64,000 bases of DNA from Advenella faeciporci. Lineage in GTDB: Bacteria > Pseudomonadota > Gammaproteobacteria > Burkholderiales > Burkholderiaceae_B. A program made the translations under genes and the position numbers. Every line of letters begins with the position of its first letter. The first letter of the stretch is position 1. The stretch is taken from positions 1 through 64,000 of the forward strand of contig NZ_BMYS01000011.1 in NCBI RefSeq assembly GCF_014652395.1. Reading direction: 5' to 3'. Below, one piece after another: positions 45,177 to 53,938 of this stretch. The notes below the pieces were generated by a model. The model was given only the letters and a program-made list of their open reading frames with translations, had not been told where the DNA came from and did no database searches.

Positions 45177-45445
45177 TATTGCCCGCCCGAACCTGCATTG
45201 CCGGTAAAGCTTTTAAGGGATTTTGCCGTGGTTTGCGCAGAGGCGGCCTGTGCGGCATTTTGTGCGGAAGCGGAATACTCGGTACCGTCTTCACCCGCCA
45301 ATTCACTGGCCATGGCCGCGGTTTGCGAGCGAATGACCTGCCCAAACAATTGATACACGGCAATTGCGGAAATGGCCACCAGGGCAACGATAATAATGTA
45401 CTCGGTCATGCCTTGTCCGCGCTGCCTGAAACGGGCTTTTTTCAT
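45176..45445 (-). CDS. flp: Flp-type pilin
   Basis: An 89-residue prepilin from ATG 45445 (MKKARFRQRGQGMTEYIIIV). The GxxxxEY motif is present (G-Q-G-M-T-E-Y), with cleavage after the first glycine leaving glutamate at +5. The hydrophobic stretch runs about residues 16-34. The mature pilin has a Ala/Ser/Gly-rich tail ending GSGGQ, longer than classical Flp1. The start has GGAG six to nine bases upstream; a longer reading adding ten codons is less likely. It is the first gene of the Tad operon. Confidence 0.88.
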   Translation of the reverse strand: MKKARFRQRGQGMTEYIIIVALVAISAIAVYQLFGQVIRSQTAAMASELAGEDGTEYSASAQNAAQAASAQTTAKSLKSFTGNAGSGGQ

Positions 45446-45552
45446 GGGGTTCTCCTTATAAATAGCAACAGGCATAGTTTGCTACCACCCTCATGAATCA
45501 ACAATTCGCAAAAACCGAAATAGTCAAAAGCATCATGGACAAACCGGACCAT

Positions 45553-45581
45553 TTTGCAAATGACCCCACACACCCTATAAT
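45553..45581 (+). promoter_or_regulatory. Sigma-70 promoter of the IclR gene
   Basis: TTTGCA (45553-45558) and TATAAT (45576-45581) are exactly 17 bases apart, about 36 bases before the proposed ATG at 45617, predicting a short leader. Confidence 0.68.
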
Positions 45582-45616
45582 TTGCCTTCATCCATTTGAA
45601 TTATTCCCCGCTTGCC

Positions 45617-46393
45617 ATGACTGATAAACCCATTACACGCCAAGCGCCCAAAGAAACCAATGTCAAAACGGCGCTTCGGGTTATTGAAATTATTGAAATT
45701 TACGCCAAGGAATGCCGCCCCCTGGCCCTGTCTGAACTGGCAAAACTGCTGAATGCCCCCATGTCCAGTTGCCTTGCGCTTATCAGGACACTGGTCAGTT
45801 TGGGGTATTTGTATGAAACCAATCGCAGGGCCGGTTACTACCCTACCGGACGGCTGCTGGCCATGGCACAGAAAATATCCGCTGCCGACCCGATTCTGGA
45901 GCGCATTTACCCAAGCCTGGAAGAATTGCGCAACATCACTAATGAAACGGTTGTGATTGGCAAACTGCATAACAACCAAAAAGTACTTTATCTGGAAGTT
46001 TTGCCTTCCGCCAATCCGATTCATTATGTGGCAATGGCCGGTGAGCAAAAAGAAATTAATGCAAACTCATTGGGTAAGGCCCTGTTTTCAACCCTGGGTA
46101 ACGATGAAAAGGAAGAAGTGCTAAGCCATCTTCCTTTTCACGCCTTCAATACCAAAACCATTGCTGGCAAAGTGGCTTTTCTGGCAGACATAGAACAATC
46201 ATTGCAAAGGGGCTGGTTTGGAAATTTTGGTGAGTCCATTCCCGATGTGGGTGCCTTGGCCTGGCCAGTCAAGCTTTCTGGCAGCTACTATGCCATTTCG
46301 ATTGCCGGACCCTTGTACCGGATTCAGGCGAATCTGGAAGACTTCGCCCAAAAACTAAGAGTCATCAGTACGTTTATTGAAAAATCCGCCTGA
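45617..46393 (+). CDS. IclR-family transcriptional regulator
   Basis: A 258-residue protein from ATG 45617 (MTDKPITRQAPKETNVKTAL). A TTG seven codons earlier is the alternative; neither has a strong Shine-Dalgarno. Domains: winged helix-turn-helix (residues about 20-80, LALSELAKLLNAPMSSCLAL) and the IclR effector domain (about 95-255, with ETVVIGKLHNNQKVLYLE). It faces the cupin-Bug-CoA transferase-acyl-CoA dehydrogenase operon and converges on its end. Control of that operon is the simplest inference. A dyad at 50267-50284 before the cupin is a candidate target. Confidence 0.88.
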   Translation: MTDKPITRQAPKETNVKTALRVIEIIEIYAKECRPLALSELAKLLNAPMSSCLALIRTLVSLGYLYETNRRAGYYPTGRLLAMAQKISAADPILERIYPSLEELRNITNETVVIGKLHNNQKVLYLEVLPSANPIHYVAMAGEQKEINANSLGKALFSTLGNDEKEEVLSHLPFHAFNTKTIAGKVAFLADIEQSLQRGWFGNFGESIPDVGALAWPVKLSGSYYAISIAGPLYRIQANLEDFAQKLRVISTFIEKSA

Positions 46394-46470
46394 ACAAGGT
46401 GAACCAGATAAGCAAATCTGGCATGCTTTCATGCCTGAAAAGCAGCCAGATCAGTTTAACCTTGATTCAT

Positions 46471-47637
46471 TCAATACGATTTGGGCAGGCCCAGTACCTT
46501 TTCCGCTATAAAACACATAATCAGCTGTGGGCTGACAGGGGCAATGCGTGGAATAAAGCTCTCTCTTAAATAACGCTCTACATGATACTCTTTGGCATAC
46601 CCCATGCCACCCAGGGTTTGGATCGCAGTTTGGCACGCATTGAATGCCGCTTCAGCAGCCAGATATTTGGCTGTATTGGCAAATTCGCCACACTGTTTAT
46701 TGCTGTCATACAAACTGGCTGCTTTGCTGACCATCAGGTCTGCGGCCTCCAGATGCATCCAGGCCTGTGCCAACGGGTGTTGAATCCCCTGATTGGCACC
46801 AATAGCCCGGCCAAAAACCACCCGTTCTTTGGCATACTGGGTGGCCTTTTGCAGGGCAATCTGCCCCAGCCCCACCGCTTCGGAAGCAATCAGAATTCGC
46901 TCCGGGTTCAAGCCATGCAGAATATATTCAAAACCCCGCCCTTCTTCACCTACCCGGTCTTCTTCGGGAATTTCCAGTCCGTCAAAAAACAGCATATTTG
47001 AATCCACGGCCTTGCGTCCCATTTTTTCAATTTCACGCACTTCAACATAGTCACGATTAAGATCTGTGTAGAACAGGGACAGGCCCTGGGTAGGTTTGCT
47101 GACTTCTTCAAGCGGTGTGGTACGTGCCAGCAGCAGCATTTTGTCTGCCACCTGGGCGGTGGAAATCCAGATTTTGCGGCCATGGACTATATATTTATTA
47201 CCCTGTTTGACGGCTCTGGTTTTAAGCTTGGTGGTGTCCAGCCCTGCATCGGGTTCAGTAACGGCAAAACAGGCTTTTTGCTTACCCTGAATAAGCGGGG
47301 GCAAAGCGCGCTGTTTTAAATCCTCGGAACCAAACACAACCACCGGGTTCAGGCCAAAAATATTCATATGCACAGCCGATGCACCGGTAAAACCGGCCCC
47401 GGAACGGGAGATGGTTTTCATCAGCAAAGCGGCCTCGGTCATGCCCAACCCTGCCCCACCGTAGGCCTCAGGCATGGCTATCCCCAACCAGCCTGCCTCT
47501 GCCAGTGCCTTGTAAAACGCTTCAGGGTATTGGCCGTCGGCATCCCTGGCATGCCAGTAATCATCATCAAAATCAGCACATAGGTTTTCAACCGCTTCCA
47601 CCAGCACCTGCTGATCGTTACTCAATTCAACATTCAT
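46471..47637 (-). CDS. Acyl-CoA dehydrogenase
   Basis: A 388-residue flavoenzyme with the standard three-domain fold. Signatures: FAVTEPDAGLDTTKLKTRA (FAD and substrate loop), ILIASEAVGLGQIALQKA and GGMGYAKEYHVERYLRES, with the active-site region after it. Length is typical for short/medium-chain or branched acyl-CoA dehydrogenases. The ATG overlaps the stop of the CoA-transferase gene (ATGA), so the pair is co-translated. It would dehydrogenate the acyl-CoA formed by the CoA transferase. The substrate is unknown. Confidence 0.92.
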   Translation of the reverse strand: MNVELSNDQQVLVEAVENLCADFDDDYWHARDADGQYPEAFYKALAEAGWLGIAMPEAYGGAGLGMTEAALLMKTISRSGAGFTGASAVHMNIFGLNPVVVFGSEDLKQRALPPLIQGKQKACFAVTEPDAGLDTTKLKTRAVKQGNKYIVHGRKIWISTAQVADKMLLLARTTPLEEVSKPTQGLSLFYTDLNRDYVEVREIEKMGRKAVDSNMLFFDGLEIPEEDRVGEEGRGFEYILHGLNPERILIASEAVGLGQIALQKATQYAKERVVFGRAIGANQGIQHPLAQAWMHLEAADLMVSKAASLYDSNKQCGEFANTAKYLAAEAAFNACQTAIQTLGGMGYAKEYHVERYLRESFIPRIAPVSPQLIMCFIAEKVLGLPKSY

Positions 47638-48851
47638 GATTTGCTTGTTTCCGTATTATTTGTCAAATAATCAATCACCGACTGATCCAGATCCGTTTCT
47701 TTTAAAACCTCTGTGGTATGTTCACCAAGATTGGGAGCATGACGATATATTTTTAAAGGCGTTGCCGAGTACTTTCCTAACGTGCCCGGCGTGCGAATCC
47801 GTCCCTCGGTAGGATGATCCATTTCCACAATCTGGGAAACCGCTTTGATATGCGGATCTTCCATCAAGTCTTCCATACTATATAAAGGCGCGGCCGGAAT
47901 ATCGGCTTGGGCAAAACAGCCCAGCCAGTATTCGCTGTTTTTTTCAGCAAGTACCTGCGCCACAAAACTGTAGACCTCGGCAATATTGTCGGCACGCACC
48001 GAATGACTGGAAAATATGGACCCCTCTAGCAAATCGTCCCGGCCAATCAGGCACAGGAAATTTTTCCAGTGTTTATCGTTATAAATCAATACACTAATAT
48101 GACTATCAGCGGTTTTATAAGGTTTACGGTGCGTGGCCAGCAAACGGGCATAGCCCATTTCCCCTTTTTCGGGCACGAAAGTTTTTCCACCCAGATGATC
48201 ACCCAGCACAAACTGAGTCATCCCCTCGAACATGGGAATTTCAATTGACTGGCCTTTACCCGAAGACCTGCTTTGTATGACACCGGCAAGGCAGGCAATG
48301 GCTGCCTGCAAGCCAATGGTTCGATCCGCCAGGGTAAGGGGCACATAGCGAGGCTCATCACCCGAGTTTTTCTCGTACAAGACAGGAATACCCGTCATGC
48401 CCTGGATTAAATCATCATACGCAGGTTTGCCCGCATAAGGGCCATCACCCCCAAAACCGTAGGCACCAGCATATACAATAGCGGGGTTAACAGCGGATAC
48501 CTCCTCATAAGACAGCCCAAGCCGGGCCATGGCCTGCGGGCGCACATTGTACAAAAACACATCAGCCGTTTTTACCAGGGCCAGGCAGGCCTGTCTGCCT
48601 GGCTCGGTTTTCAGGTCCAGCACTATGGAGCGTTTGTTACGGTTCAGATGCAAATAAAGCGCGCCCATATCCTCATTGACCATGGGGCCCACCTTGCGCA
48701 TATTGTCTCCGGAGGGCGGCTCCACCTTAATTACATCGGCCCCTAAGTCAGCCAGCATTTGGGTGGCAAACGGCCCCATCACTACCGTACTTAAATCAAG
48801 TACCCTGACACCACTTAACGGGCCCGGGTTTGCTTCATGATATTTGCTCAT
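47634..48851 (-). CDS. CaiB/BaiF-family CoA transferase (class III)
   Basis: A 405-residue enzyme moving CoA between carboxylic acids in the cytoplasm. Signatures: VRVLDLSTVVMGPFATQMLADLGADVIKVEPP at the N-terminus, NRNKRSIVLDLK, and YDDLIQGMTG with the catalytic aspartate. The ATG at 48851 is preferred; it lies one base past the Bug stop codon, so coupling is likely, while an upstream TTG would overlap that gene. Together with the adjacent dehydrogenase it probably activates and oxidises an imported carboxylic acid. Confidence 0.92.
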   Translation of the reverse strand: MSKYHEANPGPLSGVRVLDLSTVVMGPFATQMLADLGADVIKVEPPSGDNMRKVGPMVNEDMGALYLHLNRNKRSIVLDLKTEPGRQACLALVKTADVFLYNVRPQAMARLGLSYEEVSAVNPAIVYAGAYGFGGDGPYAGKPAYDDLIQGMTGIPVLYEKNSGDEPRYVPLTLADRTIGLQAAIACLAGVIQSRSSGKGQSIEIPMFEGMTQFVLGDHLGGKTFVPEKGEMGYARLLATHRKPYKTADSHISVLIYNDKHWKNFLCLIGRDDLLEGSIFSSHSVRADNIAEVYSFVAQVLAEKNSEYWLGCFAQADIPAAPLYSMEDLMEDPHIKAVSQIVEMDHPTEGRIRTPGTLGKYSATPLKIYRHAPNLGEHTTEVLKETDLDQSVIDYLTNNTETSKS

Positions 48852-48852
48852 A

Positions 48853-49818
48853 TTATTTCTGCTCAATACCAGCTGCTTTAATCAAGTCACCCCACAAAAC
48901 ATATTGCTGTTTCACGAAGTCGGCAAATTCCTGCTGTGTTCCACTAAAAGCATCAAAACCCAAATTAGCCAGCCTTTGCTTGACCTCTTTGTTATCCACA
49001 ATTTCATTAATGGTTTTATTCAAGGTGCTAACAACTTCATCGGGCAATCCGGCCGGTCCAAGAAAGCCGTTCCAGGAATTAATATCAAAATTATTAATGC
49101 CTGCGGCCTCCATAGAGGGCAAGTCTGGCAATAAGGCACTGGGCTTGGCGGTTGATACTGCAAGCGCTTTAACCTTATTGGATTTAACAAAAGGAATGCC
49201 TGAAGCCAGATCGGTAAACATGAAATCAACCTGTCCGCCAATCAGATCGGTGATTGCCTGAGGGGTACCCTTATAAGGCACATGCAAAATATCAATATCC
49301 GCACTATTCCCCAATGTTGCCCCTGCCACAATGCCAGTACTGTTACCCGAGGCATAACTTAACTTGCCAGGATTGGCCTTGGCATAATTAACCAGGTCCT
49401 TGACTGTTTGATAGGGTTTGCTGGCATTGGCAATCAAAATAAAAGGCAAATTTCCACCGCGAGCAACAGGCGTAAAATCTTTCACAACATCATAAGATAC
49501 ATTTTTCATTAGCCAGGGTGCGGCCGATAAAGGTGTATTGGTGGAAATTAATATCGTATAGCCATCGGGTTTGGATTTGGCAACCTGCTGTGCTGCAATC
49601 GTTGCATTGGCACCGGGTTTATTTTCAACAATCACCGGCTGTCCCAAGCGGGATGACATTTCTGAGGCAAAAATACGGCCTACCGCATCGGTACCGGAAC
49701 CAGCTGGAAAGGGAACCACCAGCGTAATAGGCTGTTCCGGGTATGCTGCCAATACGCAACTGCTGAAAAGGCTCAGGGCCAGAACAGCCATTTTATTCTT
49801 GATACCTGCTTTATACAT
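48853..49818 (-). CDS. Bug/TctC-family periplasmic receptor
   Basis: A 321-residue extracytoplasmic receptor with signal peptide (residues 1-24, ending VLA), then the Bug signature AAYPEQPITLVVPFPAGSGTDAV. AAAGGAGACATA precedes the ATG. It lies between a cupin protein and the CoA transferase, in one operon. No TctAB transporter is present. It likely binds the carboxylate that the downstream enzymes process. Sequence is clearly different from the other two Bug proteins of the window. Confidence 0.9.
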   Translation of the reverse strand: MYKAGIKNKMAVLALSLFSSCVLAAYPEQPITLVVPFPAGSGTDAVGRIFASEMSSRLGQPVIVENKPGANATIAAQQVAKSKPDGYTILISTNTPLSAAPWLMKNVSYDVVKDFTPVARGGNLPFILIANASKPYQTVKDLVNYAKANPGKLSYASGNSTGIVAGATLGNSADIDILHVPYKGTPQAITDLIGGQVDFMFTDLASGIPFVKSNKVKALAVSTAKPSALLPDLPSMEAAGINNFDINSWNGFLGPAGLPDEVVSTLNKTINEIVDNKEVKQRLANLGFDAFSGTQQEFADFVKQQYVLWGDLIKAAGIEQK

Positions 49819-49863
49819 TATGTCTCCTTTGACTTTTAATTTGGTTTTATCCAGCCCCCTTGC

Positions 49864-50238
49864 CTAACGAATGACTCTTTCCGGCTTTTCTTCATAGGGG
49901 GGTGAGTAAATAATAAGCACTCTGGCGGGCTCTTCGCTTGTGACGGTAAAAATGTGTTTTTTATAAGGAGGAAAATAACAACAATCACCCGGCTCCAGTT
50001 TGCCTTTCTCTCCATCCATTTCCACATCGGCGCTACCGGAAAGCAAATAACAGACCTGCTCAAGGTCTGGATGCGCATGTGGCAGAGCTCCCTGGTTTTT
50101 TTCTATCGTCCCGATCAGGACTTCCATATGTTTTGCCCCTACCGTTTCCTGACTGATCAATCTTTTATTAACGGTACCCGTATGATTGGCCGGACTATAC
50201 CCTTCAATTACGTTTTCTTTAACAATCCATTTATGCAT
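49864..50238 (-). CDS. Cupin-domain protein
   Basis: A 124-residue single-domain cupin. The conserved metal-binding pattern is LPHAHPDLEQVCYLLSGSADV (two His and a Glu about residues 54-60), with a second motif GDCCYFPPYKKH. AGAGGG precedes the ATG. It opens the operon with Bug, CoA transferase and acyl-CoA dehydrogenase. It could be a small metal-dependent dioxygenase, isomerase or sensor; the family does not allow a closer call. Confidence 0.82.
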   Translation of the reverse strand: MHKWIVKENVIEGYSPANHTGTVNKRLISQETVGAKHMEVLIGTIEKNQGALPHAHPDLEQVCYLLSGSADVEMDGEKGKLEPGDCCYFPPYKKHIFTVTSEEPARVLIIYSPPYEEKPERVIR

Positions 50239-50266
50239 AAATACCCTCTTCTATTGAATTTCTGTA

Positions 50267-50284
50267 TGTGAATTAATTTTCACA
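50267..50284. promoter_or_regulatory. Dyad before the cupin operon
   Basis: TGTGAATTAATTTTCACA has perfect 6-bp arms around a 6-base centre and lies about 30 bp before the cupin start, where a promoter is expected. Viewed as TGTGA-N8-TCACA it is two bases too wide for CRP. It is a candidate target for the IclR regulator at 45617. Confidence 0.45.
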
Positions 50285-50423
50285 CATATAAATTATTTTG
50301 TATTTAAGGGTAATTACTAAAATTGCCATCAAGTAACAAACGTAAACTCATCCACCTGACAAGGCATGGCACGGATCTTCATCAGACGCCTTTTAAAAAC
50401 CGGTAAAGATCATGGCCTTGCAA

Positions 50424-50467
50424 TAAAAAAACCTCCTGCCGCTACTTGAGCGAAGGAGGCTTTTTTA
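50424..50467 (-). terminator. Terminator after the ABC importer operon
   Basis: CCTCC and GGAGG arms, extended by GCCGC/GCG pairs, form a hairpin flanked on both sides by A and T runs. It lies about 18 bases past the ATPase gene stop (50484) and probably works in both directions. Confidence 0.82.
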
Positions 50468-50483
50468 CGGCTTTTTACAACTA

Positions 50484-51503
50484 TTAATTATCCAAAACCA
50501 CACACTCACAAGGATCAATACGCAGGTAGACCTTGCTGCCAATGTCCAGTTTGGGCAAAAACTGGTTGTTTAGGCTGTCTACGGTTAGCGCTGTGTTTTC
50601 TGCCATCACCTTGCACCGCACCACACTGCCCAGCAAATGTTTCTCGGTAATAATAGATGCAATCGGCTGGGAAACCTTCTTGCCAAAAGACAGGGAAGGA
50701 TGATCCAGGATAATCGCTTCGGCCCTGATAGCCACACCATTGGGTGTTTGCAAGCCAAGCCAGCGCTGCGTATTGCCTGCATCCAGAAAATTGTAGGTGC
50801 CCATGAACTGCGCCACCATATTGCTATTGGGCCGTGCATACAACTGCTCTGGCGAACCCGATTGCTCGATACGGCCCTGGTTCATTAAAAAAATCCGGTC
50901 TGACATCGTCAAGGCTTCTTCCTGATCATGGGTGACAAAGATAGTGGTTAGTTGCAACTCTTGCTGCAATTGGCGGATTTGCTGTCGCAAATGGCGGCGA
51001 ATACGGGCATCCAGTGCAGACAGGGGCTCATCCAGCAACAGAATACGAGGCTCCATCACCAGGGCCCGGGCCAGGGCCACCCGCTGACGCTGGCCGCCCG
51101 ACAGCTCATGCGGCATGTTTTTTTCCTTGCCTTGCAATTCGACCCGCGCAATCGCCTGACGCACCTTCTCTTGCACCAAGGCCCTGTCCATTTTTCGCAA
51201 ATTCAGGCCAAAGGAAATATTGGCTTCCACGGTCATGTTGGGAAACAAGGCATAACTTTGAAACACCATGCCAATACCCCGATGCCGGGCCGGAGTAAAC
51301 GTGATGTTTTCATTGTCCACCTGAATATACCCGCTATCGGGCTGGGTCAAGCCGGCAATGCAACGCAACAAGGTAGATTTGCCACAACCGCTTGAACCCA
51401 ACAAGGTCACAAACTCACCTTTTTCAATGGTAAAGCTCAACTCATCAAGAATAACGGAATCGCCAAATCGCTTGGCCAAATTGGAAACGGTTAAATAGGA
51501 CAT
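50484..51503 (-). CDS. ABC importer ATP-binding protein (PotA/FbpC/PhnT-like)
   Basis: A 339-residue ATPase with an N-terminal nucleotide-binding domain (Walker A GSSGCGKST near residues 36-44, ABC signature LSGGQRQRVALARAL, Walker B LLLDEPLSALD) and a C-terminal TOBE domain (about 260-339). This architecture is found in importers for ferric iron, polyamines, sulfate or 2-aminoethylphosphonate. It is the last gene of the operon, after two permeases, a phosphatase-like enzyme and the binding protein. The phosphatase link favours a phosphorus compound, but iron remains possible. Confidence 0.9.
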   Translation of the reverse strand: MSYLTVSNLAKRFGDSVILDELSFTIEKGEFVTLLGSSGCGKSTLLRCIAGLTQPDSGYIQVDNENITFTPARHRGIGMVFQSYALFPNMTVEANISFGLNLRKMDRALVQEKVRQAIARVELQGKEKNMPHELSGGQRQRVALARALVMEPRILLLDEPLSALDARIRRHLRQQIRQLQQELQLTTIFVTHDQEEALTMSDRIFLMNQGRIEQSGSPEQLYARPNSNMVAQFMGTYNFLDAGNTQRWLGLQTPNGVAIRAEAIILDHPSLSFGKKVSQPIASIITEKHLLGSVVRCKVMAENTALTVDSLNNQFLPKLDIGSKVYLRIDPCECVVLDN

Positions 51504-51506
51504 GAT

Positions 51507-52286
51507 TTAAGCTTTATTGAAACGGTTGGCAAGCAAGGTAAACAGCAGAATGAACACAAAATAGCTGATCACAATAGCACTGGTGAAATGGCCGCTGGTC
51601 TGGCGCATATTGAACAGGTAAATCTGCAGGGTTTCAAAACGGGTTCCCACCAGCATATTGGCAAAAACGAATTCACCAAACAGCAGTGAAAAGGCAATGA
51701 ACCATGCCGAGGCAATGCCCTTGCGGATATTGGGCAGCACCACCTGCATGAAGCCCTGAAAACTGCTGGCCCCCAACAGACTGGAAGCATCCATCAAATC
51801 ATGCAGGCTCAGGGCCCGCAGATTATTAACCAGGGAACGATACATAAAGGGCAACACAATCGTGAAATAACAGCCCACCAGAATCCAGGGTGTACCCATC
51901 ACGGGCGAGCCGGCATAAATTTGCAGCAAACCTGCCGTGGCAACAATGGGCGGCATGGCAAATGGAAGCAGAATCACCAGATCCATGATTTTCTGCCATT
52001 GCCGATAACGGTATTCCATCATAAAAGCCAATGGCACAATCACCAACAGGCTAACGATAATGGAAACCATGCAAAGGAAAACCGATCGGCCAAAGGCCAT
52101 CAGGAAGCGAGGATCGCTCCAGAGTTGCACATACCACTTCAGGCTTAAGGCATCAGGCAAAATGGTTGCGCCCCAAGAGGTTGAAATGGAATACAAAAAA
52201 GTGGCCAGCAAGGGCACCAGCAAGATCAACATCACCACGCCAATCACAAGCAGATGCAAGCCCTGTCTGGAGTCCTGTTTATGCAT
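51507..52286 (-). CDS. ABC importer permease
   Basis: A 259-residue membrane protein with six predicted spans and a BPD-type EAA loop near residues 175-195 (LMDASSLLGASSFQGFMQVVLPNIRKG). It pairs with the permease at 52279-53115, whose stop it overlaps by eight bases. It belongs to the PotC/PhnV-like half of the transporter. It moves the ligand delivered by the periplasmic binding protein at 53939. Confidence 0.9.
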   Translation of the reverse strand: MHKQDSRQGLHLLVIGVVMLILLVPLLATFLYSISTSWGATILPDALSLKWYVQLWSDPRFLMAFGRSVFLCMVSIIVSLLVIVPLAFMMEYRYRQWQKIMDLVILLPFAMPPIVATAGLLQIYAGSPVMGTPWILVGCYFTIVLPFMYRSLVNNLRALSLHDLMDASSLLGASSFQGFMQVVLPNIRKGIASAWFIAFSLLFGEFVFANMLVGTRFETLQIYLFNMRQTSGHFTSAIVISYFVFILLFTLLANRFNKA

Positions 52287-53115
52287 AACGTCTCCTGCGC
52301 ATCAGCCACTGGTTAATCATGGTAACCATGACCAACTGCACAACCAGAACAATGGAAAGCGCCGCGGCCAGGTTCGGGTTCAGGGAAATATCACCGGCAA
52401 CCAGGGCCCCGATACGAATCGGGATCAGGTTAACATTACTGGCCGTGAGCGCAAATGCCGTGGCATATGCCCCCAGAGCATTGGCCAGCAGCAACACAAA
52501 AGTGCCCAGCAAGGAAGGCAAAAGAATAGGCAGCACCACTTTGCGCCAGTAATCAAAAGTACTGGCGCCCAGCAATCGGGAGGCTTCTTCCCAGTCATCC
52601 TTCAGGGCATCAAACGCCGGGTAAAGCAGCAAAACAGCCAAGGGAATCTGAAAATAGGTATACACCACCGTCAATCCGGCACGGGTGTACAAATCAAACC
52701 CGTTCAGAAACCCCGTTTTATTCAACAGTAGCGTAATGGCACCATTAGTTCCCAAAATAATAATGAAGGCAAACGCCAGGGGTACGCCGGCAAAGTTATT
52801 GCTCATATTCACAAAGGCAATCACCCATTGCCGAACCTTGCCTTGCACGAATCGTAATGACGAAGTTGCCAGCAGGCCAATCAGCAGCCCGAAAAAACTG
52901 GAGTACAGTGATAACCAGAAACTGTTTTCAATGGCAATCAGGTAAAACCTGCTGCTTAAAATTTTTTTATAATTGGTCAGCGTAAAACCACCATCGTCTG
53001 CCATAAAACTGTTAACCAGCACCCAATAGGTGGGAGCCAGGCAAAAAGCGCCCAGCATCAACACAAAAGGAACAAAGAGCCACAAATGGGCCCTGGAAGG
53101 CTTGGCGGGCATCAT
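52279..53115 (-). CDS. ABC importer permease
   Basis: A 278-residue membrane protein with about six spans and an EAA-like loop (DWEEASRLLGASTFDYWRKVVLPILLPS near 185-212). It belongs to the PotB/PhnU-like half. Its start overlaps the stop of the phosphatase-superfamily gene, and its end overlaps the next permease, indicating an operon with tight coupling. The ligand is not predictable from the permease. Confidence 0.9.
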   Translation of the reverse strand: MMPAKPSRAHLWLFVPFVLMLGAFCLAPTYWVLVNSFMADDGGFTLTNYKKILSSRFYLIAIENSFWLSLYSSFFGLLIGLLATSSLRFVQGKVRQWVIAFVNMSNNFAGVPLAFAFIIILGTNGAITLLLNKTGFLNGFDLYTRAGLTVVYTYFQIPLAVLLLYPAFDALKDDWEEASRLLGASTFDYWRKVVLPILLPSLLGTFVLLLANALGAYATAFALTASNVNLIPIRIGALVAGDISLNPNLAAALSIVLVVQLVMVTMINQWLMRRRRYA

Positions 53116-53927
53116 GAGAGGAAAGGTTTCAGTTCATCGTTCCGGTTGACGGCAAGACCCAAGGCCAAGGCACACAAATCCCGTATCTGTACCTGTTTGA
53201 TTTCAGTGCCCGCAGCCTTGTGATTAAACCCCTGCCCCACCAGGAAAAGCGGCACTTCCCGTTCCTCGGGCAAATGCCCGCCATGGCTATGATCAACGTT
53301 CATTCCATGATCGGCAGTGACAATAATTTTATAACCCTGCTCTTGCCAGACAGGCAAATAGTGCGACAACAACACGTCCACTTTACGGGCCGCATTACGG
53401 TAATCGGCACTGTCCCCACCCGAACGATGCCCCATATCATCCACATTCATGGTATGAATGAAAAGAAAATCGGGATCATGGGTTGTGCGCAAATGTTCCG
53501 CATCAAGCAATAAATGGGAATCCGGATAGCTATCTTCATGATAGAAGATACCATGCTGAATAGCCAGTGACGGATCATGGGTAAAACGGTCGCGCACCGC
53601 ATCATACGGTGCGCGGTTATAAAGTTCACTGATCCAGCTGTAAGCAGCGGCCGCTGTTTTCAGCCTTGCCTTGCGGGCAAGATGAAAAATGCTTTCCTGT
53701 TTGGAAAGTTGCACAATCTGGTTATGCCGGATACCTGACACCACCGGATTGCTGCCCGTTAAAATACATTCGTATAAAGGACGGGACAGCGATGGCAGCT
53801 CGCACTGCAGCTTGAACACCGAGGCCTGGCGGCTTTCACATAACGCATGCAAATAACCCATGGCGTGCCTGGCTACATGCCAACCCAAGCCGTCAATAAG
53901 AATCAGTATAACTTTATGTTGATGCAT
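53112..53927 (-). CDS. Alkaline-phosphatase-superfamily hydrolase (phosphonoacetate hydrolase/NPP-like)
   Basis: A 271-residue cytoplasmic enzyme without signal peptide. It has the metal-site pattern of phosphodiesterase/phosphonoacetate hydrolase enzymes: D12 (LILIDGLGW), a nucleophile at S48 in the PSLSRP...LTG motif, D and H in NVDDMGHRSGG, DHG in VTADHGMN and HGGH. The nucleophile is serine where NPP and PhnA usually have threonine. Its place inside an ABC importer operon suggests hydrolysis of an imported phosphate ester or phosphonate. The substrate is inferred from context only. Confidence 0.82.
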   Translation of the reverse strand: MHQHKVILILIDGLGWHVARHAMGYLHALCESRQASVFKLQCELPSLSRPLYECILTGSNPVVSGIRHNQIVQLSKQESIFHLARKARLKTAAAAYSWISELYNRAPYDAVRDRFTHDPSLAIQHGIFYHEDSYPDSHLLLDAEHLRTTHDPDFLFIHTMNVDDMGHRSGGDSADYRNAARKVDVLLSHYLPVWQEQGYKIIVTADHGMNVDHSHGGHLPEEREVPLFLVGQGFNHKAAGTEIKQVQIRDLCALALGLAVNRNDELKPFLS

Positions 53928-53938
53928 GGTTTTTGGAC

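Noticed and set aside
50267-50284. CRP site before the cupin gene
   Set aside because: TGTGA and TCACA are separated by eight bases, not six, which does not fit CRP binding.
52060-52731. Plus-strand frame of 223 codons opposite the ABC permeases
   Set aside because: It is antisense to two overlapping permease genes with clear motifs and has low-complexity, Gln/His-rich composition typical of a shadow frame.
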